Below, one piece after another: positions 53,370 to 61,172 of a stretch of 64,000 bases of DNA. Position 1 is the first letter of the stretch. Every line of letters begins with the position of its first letter. The stretch is from Sphingosinicella sp963974575 (GTDB lineage: Bacteria > Pseudomonadota > Alphaproteobacteria > Sphingomonadales > Sphingomonadaceae). The stretch lies in assembly GCF_963974575.1 (NCBI RefSeq), contig NZ_CAXBBQ010000001.1:310001-374000 (forward strand), written 5' to 3'. The notes under the pieces were generated by a model. The model saw only the letters and a list, made by a program, of their open reading frames with translations. It made no database searches and was not told the origin of the DNA. The position numbers and the translations under genes were made by a program.

Positions 53370-54110
53370 GTGTCGAGATTGACAGACAAGGTCGTACTGG
53401 TCACTGGCGGTGCAGGCGGTATCGGCGAAGCGTGTTGCACGGCGATGGCGAAGGAAGGTGCCAAGGTTATCGTCGCGGATATTGCCGCAGAGGCGGGACA
53501 GGCACTGGCGGCGCGGATCGGCGGCAATGCCTGCTTTCTTCACCTGGACGTTACCGACGAGGTGGCCGCGGAAGCTGCGGTCGCCTTTGCCGCCGATCGT
53601 TTCGGGCGTCTCGATGTACTCGTCAACAATGCCGGCGGCGGCAAGCTGATACCGACGCACGAACTTGATTTCGAGTTGTGGCAGCGCCTGCTCGCGCTCA
53701 ACCTGGACGGCTATTTCCTGATGGCGCGCGCTGCATTGCGGCACATGGTAAAGCGGAGCGCCGGGGCGATCGTTAACATGGCATCGGTGCATGGCCATGT
53801 TGGCTTTCCGAACCACGCCCCCTACGCCGCCGCCAAAGGGGCGATCGTCAACATGACCCGCGCGCTCGGCGTCGAATATGCGGTGCGGGGCATTCGCGTG
53901 AACGCCGTCTGCCCGGGCTTCGTCAATACCCGCTTGATCGCGGAGGAAGTGCCGCCCGAGGATCTGCCGCCAATGATTGCGCTGCATCCCATCGGCCGCA
54001 TGGCAGAACCGCACGAGATCGCTGCCGCTGTCGTCTTCCTCGCATCCGACGAAGCCAGCTTCGTGGTGGGAACGAGCCTGATGGTCGATGGCGGTTACAC
54101 AGCACAGTAG
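53370..54110 (+). CDS. Short-chain dehydrogenase/reductase
   Basis: The 246-residue NAD(P)-dependent enzyme has the cofactor motif TGGAGGIG (near residue 14), NNAGGG (about 88), catalytic Ser and the YAAAK motif (near 154), and an LMVDGGYTAQ C-terminus. The GTG at 53370 is preceded by AAGGAAG with a 5-nt spacer; the longer upstream reading is AT-rich and not homologous. It could oxidise the alcohol or hydroxyacid step of the pathway. The substrate is unknown. Confidence 0.88.
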   Translation: MSRLTDKVVLVTGGAGGIGEACCTAMAKEGAKVIVADIAAEAGQALAARIGGNACFLHLDVTDEVAAEAAVAFAADRFGRLDVLVNNAGGGKLIPTHELDFELWQRLLALNLDGYFLMARAALRHMVKRSAGAIVNMASVHGHVGFPNHAPYAAAKGAIVNMTRALGVEYAVRGIRVNAVCPGFVNTRLIAEEVPPEDLPPMIALHPIGRMAEPHEIAAAVVFLASDEASFVVGTSLMVDGGYTAQ

Positions 54111-54128
54111 CAACCAGGAGAGAGCGAG

Positions 54129-54524
54129 ATGGCGATCAAGATGATTTACTGCCTCACCCGCAAGGAGGGGATGAGCCGCGAGGAATTTCAGCGCTATTGG
54201 CGCGAAATCCACTGGCAAAAGGTACGCCAGCACGCACGCACCATTCGCATGTTCCGATATGCGCAGAGCCACAGCTACGATACGCCGATCAACGACGGAA
54301 TAGCCGCTGAGCGCGGCGGCCTGCCAGGCTATGACGGCGTCATGGAAGGCTGGTGGGAAAGCGAGGAAGATGCGCTGGCAGCGATGGGCAATCAGGCGGG
54401 GCTTGACGCGATGGCCGACCTGCTCGACGATGAAGGCCGCTTCATCGATTTTTCTCGCTCGCCGCTGTTCATGACGCATGAGCATGTCCTGATCGACGAA
54501 CGGGGCGATCGTGGCCCGGCTTGA
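54129..54524 (+). CDS. EthD domain protein
   Basis: The 131-residue protein has the EthD fold: MAIKMIYCLTRKEGMSREEF at the start, HWQKVRQHA mid-protein and GVMEGWWESEEDALAAMGNQA. EthD proteins accompany degradation of ethers and polyketide-like compounds; some act as dimeric enzymes or decarboxylases. CAGGAGAGAG lies just before the ATG. Its 3' end overlaps the next SDR by 14 nt. A supporting role in the pathway is inferred. Confidence 0.82.
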   Translation: MAIKMIYCLTRKEGMSREEFQRYWREIHWQKVRQHARTIRMFRYAQSHSYDTPINDGIAAERGGLPGYDGVMEGWWESEEDALAAMGNQAGLDAMADLLDDEGRFIDFSRSPLFMTHEHVLIDERGDRGPA

Positions 54525-55284
54525 AGGGAAAGTTGCGATCGTCACGGGCGGAGCTGGCGGCTTTGGCGAAGCGATGGCACGGCTGTTTACGGCCGAGGGC
54601 GCGAAGGTCGTTCTAACAGACCTGGATGAGAATCGCCTGCAGGCAGTGGCGCAGCGGCATGGCTGTGATGCGCTGGTGCAGGACGTCGCGGATGAAAACC
54701 GCTGGTCCGAGATCGTCGCGGTATGCGAGGCGCGGTATGGCCGGCTGGATGTGCTCGCCAACAACGCCGGCTTTGAAGGATCGATGGACGCGGTTGATCC
54801 GGAGACCACCGGCCTGGAGGACTTCCAGCGCGTACAGCGGGTCAATGTCGAGAGCGTCTTTTTGGGCTGCCGCGCGGCAATCCCGGCGATGCGGCGCGCT
54901 GGTGGGGGATCGATCATCAATATCTCGTCGCTCGCCGCGCTGATCGCAACGCCGTTCCAAACGGCTTATGGCGCGAGCAAAGCTGCGGTGCGCCACTTGA
55001 CGATGACGGTCGCGGCTTACGGCGCACGCGACAATATCCGCTGCAATGCCATCCATCCCGGGCAGATGCGTACGCGCATGATTGAGGATATCTATGCCGG
55101 GACCGCGGCCCGGCTTGGCATCGCGGCGTCGGAAGCCGAGCGCGACTTCACCGCGATGATCCCGATGGGCCGGCTTGGCACTGCCGAGGATATCGGCTGG
55201 GCCGCCGTTTATCTGGCATCCGACGAAACGCGCTACATGACAGGCGCCTCCCTCGTAGTGGATGGCGGATCCCATATCGTCTGA
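54511..55284 (+). CDS. Short-chain dehydrogenase/reductase (second)
   Basis: The 257-residue enzyme starts at a GTG (MARLEGKVAIVTGGAGGFGEA). It has the cofactor motif TGGAGGFG, NNAGFEG, ISSLAALIATPFQTAYGASKAAV with the YxxxK pair, and a VDGGSHIV C-terminus. It overlaps the EthD gene by 14 nt. It differs enough from the first SDR to suggest a different step, such as oxidation of a ring alcohol to the ketone or of a hydroxyacid. Confidence 0.9.
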   Translation: MARLEGKVAIVTGGAGGFGEAMARLFTAEGAKVVLTDLDENRLQAVAQRHGCDALVQDVADENRWSEIVAVCEARYGRLDVLANNAGFEGSMDAVDPETTGLEDFQRVQRVNVESVFLGCRAAIPAMRRAGGGSIINISSLAALIATPFQTAYGASKAAVRHLTMTVAAYGARDNIRCNAIHPGQMRTRMIEDIYAGTAARLGIAASEAERDFTAMIPMGRLGTAEDIGWAAVYLASDETRYMTGASLVVDGGSHIV

Positions 55285-55297
55285 GAAAGGAAGCGTT

Positions 55298-56098
55298 ATG
55301 GCGCTTTGGAACGTCACGATTGACAACGGCGTGGTGACCGCCGCGCACGATAATCCGCCGATGAACTACTTCACGGCTGAGGGCGCAACGGAGCTGGCGG
55401 ATTTGATCGCGCGATGGGCCGATCCGGCGGTGCGTGCAGTGGTGCTGACAGGGGCCGTGCCGGGCCGCTTCATCACGCATTACAGCGTCGAGGAATTGGC
55501 CACGCTTGCCGGCGACCCGCACGCACTCGCTGCATTGGGCACAGGGCTCAACACGGGCTACTATGATTTGCTGCGACGGCTTCGCGGGCTGGCCAAGCCA
55601 GTGATCGCAGCGATCAACGGCGACGCAATGGGCGGCGGTTTCGAGCTTTGCCTGTGGTGCGACATCCGCATCCTGGCACGCGGCAACTATCGCGTTGGCC
55701 TACCGGAAACCCGGCTCGGGATCATCCCCGGCGGCAGCGGCACGCAAATGCTGGCCCGACTGCTTGGCGCTGGCAAAGCGATCGAAATGGTGTTGCGGGG
55801 CTGCGTCGTCGATCCTGAAGCCGCGCTCGCCATCGGCCTGGTCCACGAGCTGGCAAACAATGCGCTTGATCGTGCCCAGGCGATCGCGCGAGACCTCGCC
55901 GAACAGTCGCCAGCGGCAATGGCAGCTGCGAAGATTGCGATCTATGACGGTATAGACCTGACCTTGGCTGAAGGGCTCATGGTCGAAGCCAACGCCTCGA
56001 TCGGTGTGATCGGCTCTGCCGAGGGCCATTCGCGCATGAATGCCTATCTCGCCCAGCCTACCGACAGGCGGCGCGATTGGCTCGACAGTGCAGTCTGA
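55298..56098 (+). CDS. Enoyl-CoA hydratase/isomerase family protein (second)
   Basis: The 266-residue crotonase-fold protein has the oxyanion segments GAVPGRFITHYSVEEL (near residue 54) and GDAMGGGFELCLWCDI (near 108), followed by PETRLGIIPGGSGTQMLARL. That segment includes the conserved Glu of hydratases. The ATG at 55298 follows GAAAGGAAG; the upstream in-frame portion lies over the SDR. It probably acts in ring-derived acyl-CoA oxidation beside the first hydratase gene. Confidence 0.88.
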   Translation: MALWNVTIDNGVVTAAHDNPPMNYFTAEGATELADLIARWADPAVRAVVLTGAVPGRFITHYSVEELATLAGDPHALAALGTGLNTGYYDLLRRLRGLAKPVIAAINGDAMGGGFELCLWCDIRILARGNYRVGLPETRLGIIPGGSGTQMLARLLGAGKAIEMVLRGCVVDPEAALAIGLVHELANNALDRAQAIARDLAEQSPAAMAAAKIAIYDGIDLTLAEGLMVEANASIGVIGSAEGHSRMNAYLAQPTDRRRDWLDSAV

Positions 56099-56099
56099 C

Positions 56100-57122
56100 A
56101 TGGCCGAACGAAACCGCCAATGGTTGCTCGCGCGACGCCCGCAAGGGCTGCTCAGTCGCAACGACCTCACTTATCGCGAAACGACAGTGGACCCAGCGCG
56201 TTTACCGCCCGGCCATATCCGCGTCCGCAACCTGGCGTTTCTGTGCGCGCCAACCATGCGCAACTGGATGGAAGACAAGGGCAATAGCCTCTACCCATCA
56301 ATGCCCCTGGGAATGCCGGTGATGGCGCCGGCCGGCGCCGAGATCATCGAATCAACCGATCCGCGCTTCCCCGTCGGCGCAAAGGTCAGTCTGCTCAGCA
56401 GCTGGCAGGACTATGAAACAATCGACAGTGCCAGCCGCCCGATTCAGCGGCTTCCAGACGAACTCGGCATCGTCGATGCGATTGGCAGATTCGGCCTCAA
56501 TAGCGTGACCGCCTATTTCGGCTTGCTTAGGGTTGGCGAACCGCGGGCGGGCGAAACACTGCTTGTATCGGGCGCTGCCGGATCGACAGGGGCGGTCGCC
56601 GCGCAGATCGGGAAGCTAGCAGGCTGCCGGGTCGTAGGCATCGCTGGCGGCGAGACCAAATGCAGTTGGCTCACCGAGGAGCTCGGACTTGATGCGGCAG
56701 TGGATTACCGCGCGGGTAATTTGGTCGAGGCAATCCGCAGTGCGGCACCCGAAGGCATCGACGTTTTCTTCGACAATGTTGGCGGCGAAATCCTGCAGGC
56801 GGCTGTCGAGGTCATGAACCGCTTTGGCCGCATCGTATTATGCGGTCAGATCGCCGGCTATAACGACGGGCGCCCTGTGCCCGGCCTGACCAACATGATG
56901 CGACTGATTTACGGGAGCATACGCCTGCAGGGATTCCTGATGGGTGATTATCGCGAAGACGTTCCTCAAGCATTGTCCAATTTGCGAAAATGGGAGGCTG
57001 AAAGAAAGCTTACGCTTCGCGTCGACACACGGCATGGATTTGAAAACTTGCCTGACATTTTCAATTTGCTCTTTTCTGGGACTAATAGCGGTACGCTTGT
57101 TGCCGATGTAGCAAGTGGCTGA
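56100..57122 (+). CDS. NADP-dependent MDR reductase (PTGR/curcumin-reductase-like)
   Basis: The 340-residue medium-chain reductase resembles prostaglandin reductase and CurA-type enzymes, which reduce enone double bonds with NADPH. The N-terminus NRQWLLARRPQG is typical, with FGLNSVTAYFGLL, the nucleotide site VSGAAGSTGAVAAQIGKLAG and VFFDNVGGEIL. No zinc ligands are seen. The ATG lies 1 nt after the hydratase stop. It may reduce a conjugated double bond in the pathway substrate. It is the last gene of the island, and codon use becomes more AT-rich toward its 3' end. Confidence 0.86.
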   Translation: MAERNRQWLLARRPQGLLSRNDLTYRETTVDPARLPPGHIRVRNLAFLCAPTMRNWMEDKGNSLYPSMPLGMPVMAPAGAEIIESTDPRFPVGAKVSLLSSWQDYETIDSASRPIQRLPDELGIVDAIGRFGLNSVTAYFGLLRVGEPRAGETLLVSGAAGSTGAVAAQIGKLAGCRVVGIAGGETKCSWLTEELGLDAAVDYRAGNLVEAIRSAAPEGIDVFFDNVGGEILQAAVEVMNRFGRIVLCGQIAGYNDGRPVPGLTNMMRLIYGSIRLQGFLMGDYREDVPQALSNLRKWEAERKLTLRVDTRHGFENLPDIFNLLFSGTNSGTLVADVASG

Positions 57123-57263
57123 CGCAAATCCGCTTGCAGCAACAAGCAGGCAATTTCTTCTGGTTCCAGTCGGCTCGAGTTTGACCATCGGTGCCTTTTG
57201 AAGTGGGCGCCGCGTTATTCGAATGCCGCCTTCTGTTCGGCGGTGAGGCCTTCGAGCGCGAGC

Positions 57264-60131
57264 CTAGCGGCTGAGTCCCCGCCCGCGCGAGAGGCCGAAC
57301 CAGTCTGAGAGCTCCCGGGACAGCCCGCGCGCCGGTTCCATGCCGATGCCGAGCCCGAGCTCGCGGGTGCGAGGACGCAGCAGCGACTCCATCTGCGCAT
57401 CGCGCTCGAGGCTCTTCGCGAGCCCCGCCATGCCCGCGTTGATCTTCGGGAGCTTGTGCTCCTCGCCCCAGAACCGGGCGTGCTCCTGCTGCTTCCTGAG
57501 CTTTGTCCATTCCGCGACGAACCGGTCGGCGCGGTAGGCGGGGTCGCTGCGGACGCGCTCGGCCTCGTCGAGCAAGGCGCGGGCCTGCCGCACGTCGCCG
57601 CGCGCCATCGTATCGAGGAGTTTCAGGTCCGCGCGCCAGGCGTTCCTGAGGTCGCGCGCCGCGCCGGGCCGGATCGCATCGAGCGCGGCCTCGTCGCGTT
57701 CGTGCATGGCGCGAAGGCCGTCGCTCATCGGCACGCGCGCGAGCCCCATCTCGCGGACCTTGTGCACGGTACGCGCGTACTGCTCGACCGCCGGCTCCAG
57801 TTGGGGCCTCGGTGTCTGGATGGGGGTGCTTTTCAGTTGCAGCCCCTCGAACATGTCGCGGACCTTGACCGTGATCTCCTTGACCCGTTCCCTGAGCGTG
57901 ATGCCGCGCCGGGCGGCGAACGCCTCGGCTTTGTCTGCGACCGGTCCATAGTCACCGACCATGTCCTTGCCGCGGTCGCGTGCCAGTGTGCGGACAAGCT
58001 GCTGCTCGGTTTTGAACGTCTCCTTGCCGTAGTGGAGATCGACCCGTTCGCGGTGGCGCGACAGCGCCACATAGGCGCCGTGACGGTCCATGCCGCCTGT
58101 CGCGAGCACATAGGACCGATCCACGGTGACCCCCTGCGCCTTGTGGATCGTGGCAGCATAGCCATGGTCGATGTCGGTGTAGAGCTTCGTGTCGAAGCTT
58201 ATGGCTCTACCGTCATCGAGCATGATGGCCATACGTGCCTGGCTCACGCTCTCGACCCTGCCGAGCGAGCCGTTCTTCACCCCCATGCTCTTCTCGTTCC
58301 GCAGGAACATCACCCGGTCGCCGCGCGCGAACGGCTTGGGGCCTTTCCTCGTTTCCACACGGACATCATCGCCCAGCTGCTTGCCGAGCCGCAGGCGCTG
58401 GCGGGCGAGTGCATTGAGCCCGGCAACGTCGGCGCGTGTGTGCGCGAGGATCAGACGGCTCTTCTGCGGCTGCGCCTTCCGGTCCCTGTCCCAGCGGTCG
58501 ATGAGCTGCTTCTTGGCGTCGGCTTCGGTCGGCGCTGCGTGGATGCGGTCATGCTCTTTGAGCGCATGGACCGCTTCTGCGGTTCTTCCCGTGGCGAGCT
58601 GGCGCACGGCGTCGCGCTGCCAGGCGTCGTGCTGACGGCGGATCTCGGTCACCTCAACCCCGCCGTGGCGCTCATGGATGCTGCGGAACGCCGCGCCCGC
58701 CTCGATCGCCTGCAGCTGCTCGGGATCGCCGACGAGCACCACCTTCGCGCCCACCTCGCTCGCATGGCTCAGCACACGCTCCATCTGCCGCGTTCCGATC
58801 ATCCCGGCCTCGTCGATGACGAGCACATCGCGGCCGGTCAGACGATCGGTGCCGCCCGCCCAGGCGTGCTCCTGAGCTGCGATCGTTCGCGACGCGATGC
58901 GCGACCCTGCTTCGAGGTTCTCGGCGGCAATGCCGGAGAGTGCGAGCCCGCGTACGCGGTAGCCCGCATCCTCCCACGCTTCGCGCGCCACGCCGAGCAG
59001 CGCGGACTTGCCGGTTCCGGCATAGCCGACAATGACGCCGAGGCCTTTGGGTTCGGTGACATGGTCGAGCGCGGCGCGCTGTTCCGACGAGAGCACAAGC
59101 CCGTGCCGTTCGGCGCGCGCCACGGCATGGTCGCGGAACAGGTCGCGGACGGCGTGTTTGTCCTGCATCTGCAGGCGCTCGGTCGCCTGTTCGAGCCGCT
59201 GCTCAGTCTCCAGCATCGCGCGGGATGTGAACCGCTCCTGTTCGCGTCCGTCCTTGCCGAGCGCGACAAGCGCGGGCGAAGCTTCGACTGCGGCAAGCAC
59301 GCGGTCGAACTGCTCCTTGCCGTCGCTATGCCGGTGCACGAACATCGCAAGCTCGCGCCGCGTGAACGTTGCCTGTTGGTGGGTGAGCGCATCGAGCGCC
59401 ACTTCAGGCTGCTTGAGGATACGCTCGCCGTTGGCGCGCGCGATGGCACGGTGCTCGTCGAGACGCTCGCCGCTAAGCCCCACGTCGGCCATGCGCGATG
59501 CGGCCGGGCCGATCTTGTTCTGGGGCTCGAGCTCGATGCCCTGCGCCGCGAGGCTGCGGTGGTCGACGGTGATGTCTATGTCGCGCTCGGCAAGCGCGCG
59601 GCTCTGGTGCTGTGCCCAGGCCTCGCGCCAGTGTTCGAGAAGCTGCGTGCTGTTCCAGTCGCGCACCTTCGCGCCGAAGCCGTTCTCATCAACCTCACGC
59701 ATGGTCAGCATGACGTGGGCATGGGGCTTCGCCATGCCGTCGGCGTCGATGTCCCAGTGCACGTTGAGATCAGCGCACATGCCGCGTTCGACGAACTCGC
59801 GTTGCACAAAGTCGCGCGCCACCGCAATCGCGTCAGCCTGTTCGAGTTCGCGTGGCAGGGCGAACTCGACCTCACGGGCAAGCTGCGCGTCCTTGCGCAC
59901 CTCCGCCGCCTCGACACTGTTCCAGAGCGCTTCGCGGTCTCGAAGCTGCTCAGGGGCATGTTCGGGGAGCATCACTTCGGCGTGGATGACGCCGGCCTTG
60001 TTCGTGAAGTCGTGATGGCGATCGAGGCGCTGGTCGTGCAGCCGCGAGGCGGAGCGGTACGCGGCGGAGGCGAGCGCGCTCGCGCCGGTACTCCGGCTGA
60101 TGACCTTCGCGCTGAAGTGATAGATCGCCAT
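57264..60131 (-). CDS. traA: Conjugative relaxase TraA (MobQ/Ti type) with helicase domain
   Basis: The 955-residue protein nicks oriT and unwinds DNA for conjugation. The N-terminal MobA/MobL relaxase (about 1-240) has the catalytic Tyr25 (AAYRS) and the His triad His125, His137, His139 (DLNVHWDID, KPHAHVML). The TraI-like SF1 helicase has Walker A GYAGTGKSAL (about 375) and DEAGMIG, with TIHKAQGVTVDRSYV later. The ATG at 60131 gives the canonical MAIYHFSAKVISR; a 20-codon extension is rejected. The C-terminus may be shifted: another frame beyond the stop continues plausibly to 57219. Confidence 0.92.
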   Translation of the reverse strand: MAIYHFSAKVISRSTGASALASAAYRSASRLHDQRLDRHHDFTNKAGVIHAEVMLPEHAPEQLRDREALWNSVEAAEVRKDAQLAREVEFALPRELEQADAIAVARDFVQREFVERGMCADLNVHWDIDADGMAKPHAHVMLTMREVDENGFGAKVRDWNSTQLLEHWREAWAQHQSRALAERDIDITVDHRSLAAQGIELEPQNKIGPAASRMADVGLSGERLDEHRAIARANGERILKQPEVALDALTHQQATFTRRELAMFVHRHSDGKEQFDRVLAAVEASPALVALGKDGREQERFTSRAMLETEQRLEQATERLQMQDKHAVRDLFRDHAVARAERHGLVLSSEQRAALDHVTEPKGLGVIVGYAGTGKSALLGVAREAWEDAGYRVRGLALSGIAAENLEAGSRIASRTIAAQEHAWAGGTDRLTGRDVLVIDEAGMIGTRQMERVLSHASEVGAKVVLVGDPEQLQAIEAGAAFRSIHERHGGVEVTEIRRQHDAWQRDAVRQLATGRTAEAVHALKEHDRIHAAPTEADAKKQLIDRWDRDRKAQPQKSRLILAHTRADVAGLNALARQRLRLGKQLGDDVRVETRKGPKPFARGDRVMFLRNEKSMGVKNGSLGRVESVSQARMAIMLDDGRAISFDTKLYTDIDHGYAATIHKAQGVTVDRSYVLATGGMDRHGAYVALSRHRERVDLHYGKETFKTEQQLVRTLARDRGKDMVGDYGPVADKAEAFAARRGITLRERVKEITVKVRDMFEGLQLKSTPIQTPRPQLEPAVEQYARTVHKVREMGLARVPMSDGLRAMHERDEAALDAIRPGAARDLRNAWRADLKLLDTMARGDVRQARALLDEAERVRSDPAYRADRFVAEWTKLRKQQEHARFWGEEHKLPKINAGMAGLAKSLERDAQMESLLRPRTRELGLGIGMEPARGLSRELSDWFGLSRGRGLSR

Positions 60132-60305
60132 GAGGGCTATCCATCTACACCCCGAAAGCCACGTCGGCACGACGTATAAGCGCGCCCTCACAAGATCGAA
60201 TCTCGCGAGGGACCGGGTGATCTCACACAGGTTCGGCCTCTTTACCGCGCGCCAGAACGACTCGTAGCGTCGGGCACATCACCGCAAACCGAAGGACTAC
60301 ATTCC
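60132..60305. other. oriT: traA-traC intergenic region with oriT
   Basis: This 174-bp gap lies between the divergent relaxase and TraC/TraD-like genes and contains the nic-like sequence at 60172-60190. Ti-type and RSF1010-type plasmids have oriT at this position. The remainder presumably holds the divergent promoters. Confidence 0.6.
60172..60190 (+). other. oriT: Candidate oriT nic site, RSF1010/Ti-plasmid type
   Basis: ACGTATAAGCGCGCCCTCA closely matches the known nic regions TAAGTGCGCCCT (RSF1010) and TATAATTGCGCCCT (pTi). By analogy the nick falls after GCG at 60184. It lies 41 bp upstream of the traA start, in the expected place. Confidence 0.7.
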
Positions 60306-60626
60306 ATGCGCAGGCCCCGTGACTATGATGCCGAGATGAAGCTGCTCGCCGAAAAGGCCAAGGCGCTTCAGGACCGGAAGCTTCGTGAGCTCGGGCAGCT
60401 GGTCACGGCAACCGGTGCCGATGCACTTGGGGCCGATGTGCTTGCGGGTGTGCTGGTCGCTGCCGTCGCCACGACAGACATGCTGCAGAGGGAGGAATGG
60501 CGCACCGCGGGCGCGGCGTTCTTTCTGCGCGGGAAACTTGCGACAAGCGCTGCGAAGGACACTCCGCGCCGAGCGAAGGCTCCGAGCTCTGCGCAACCGG
60601 CTGCAGGCACGGAGGGCGCGGGCTGA
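60306..60626 (+). CDS. Conjugal transfer protein, TraC/TraD-like
   Basis: The 106-residue protein begins MRRPRDYDAEMKLLAEKAKALQ and has the ELGQLVTATGADAL core and EEWRTAGAAFFLR, which I recognise from small TraC/TraD proteins encoded next to Ti-type traA. The N-terminal helix may form a coiled coil. A GAAGGA ribosome site precedes the ATG. Such proteins help assemble the relaxosome. It reads away from traA across the oriT candidate. Whether TraC or TraD is the better name is unclear. Confidence 0.7.
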   Translation: MRRPRDYDAEMKLLAEKAKALQDRKLRELGQLVTATGADALGADVLAGVLVAAVATTDMLQREEWRTAGAAFFLRGKLATSAAKDTPRRAKAPSSAQPAAGTEGAG

Positions 60627-60639
60627 TACGCGGGACTGG

Positions 60640-61026
60640 GTGGTGAAGCGCCGCGAGCGGACGCGCCGGCTCATCGAACTCGGCGGGCTTATCGTCAAGG
60701 CCAGGTTCGATGCGCTCGTCGAGGATGATCGGGCGGCGATCTACGGGGCGCTGCTCGGGCTCGTGCAACAGGCGGATGGCGAGCAGCGCGACGAAGTCAT
60801 CGCGCTCTGGCGACGCAGAGGGAAGCGGGCGTTCGCAACGGAGGCAATGGAACGGGATTCTCAATGGCGGTTTTGTCGGCCTCGTCGGACGCTCCGGAAC
60901 GGCTCCTTTAAGGAGCGCCGATCGGATAGCGGACGTTCCGGAGGCGGCTGGCGCGTCAGTGTCAGCGCAAGAAAAATCGACCTTCGAAGCAAGCCGGCGG
61001 TAATTCCGAAAACTGCCACTCGCTAG
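60640..61026 (+). CDS. traD: Conjugal transfer protein TraD-like, uncertain ends
   Basis: The frame carries the TraD core RRLIELGGLIVKARFD (near residues 9-24) and ALLGLVQQADGEQRDEVIALW, as in short TraD proteins beside traA in Ti-type systems. The start is uncertain; the adjacent GTGs at 60640 and 60643 are the nearest candidates and the open frame extends further upstream over the previous gene. After about residue 75 the sequence turns low-complexity and no longer resembles TraD. The gene may be frameshifted or truncated. It overlaps nothing downstream; 146 bp follow before the helicase gene. Confidence 0.6.
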   Translation: MVKRRERTRRLIELGGLIVKARFDALVEDDRAAIYGALLGLVQQADGEQRDEVIALWRRRGKRAFATEAMERDSQWRFCRPRRTLRNGSFKERRSDSGRSGGGWRVSVSARKIDLRSKPAVIPKTATR

Positions 61027-61172
61027 GCCGCGGCTAGTGCCGTCAGCAACAAACGTTCCTCGCTCGTAGATAAAACCGGATAGGACCTTCTCGACTAGTA
61101 ACTACAAGCTTCCAAATTTCGGCTTTGTTAAGACGATCTGCTTAGCTAGCCTCCAATTATGGGGGATAGATC

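Noticed and set aside
53340..54920. A 526-codon minus-strand frame over the SDR and EthD genes
   Set aside because: It is antisense to two well-supported genes and lacks motifs or a ribosome site.
57123..57263. Possible tRNA or attachment site at the island/transfer junction
   Set aside because: No cloverleaf or T-loop consensus and no direct repeat matching the other side of the island were seen.
57456..60179. A 907-codon open frame on the plus strand across traA
   Set aside because: It is the antisense of the relaxase, which has intact catalytic and Walker motifs. No known domain is seen in it.
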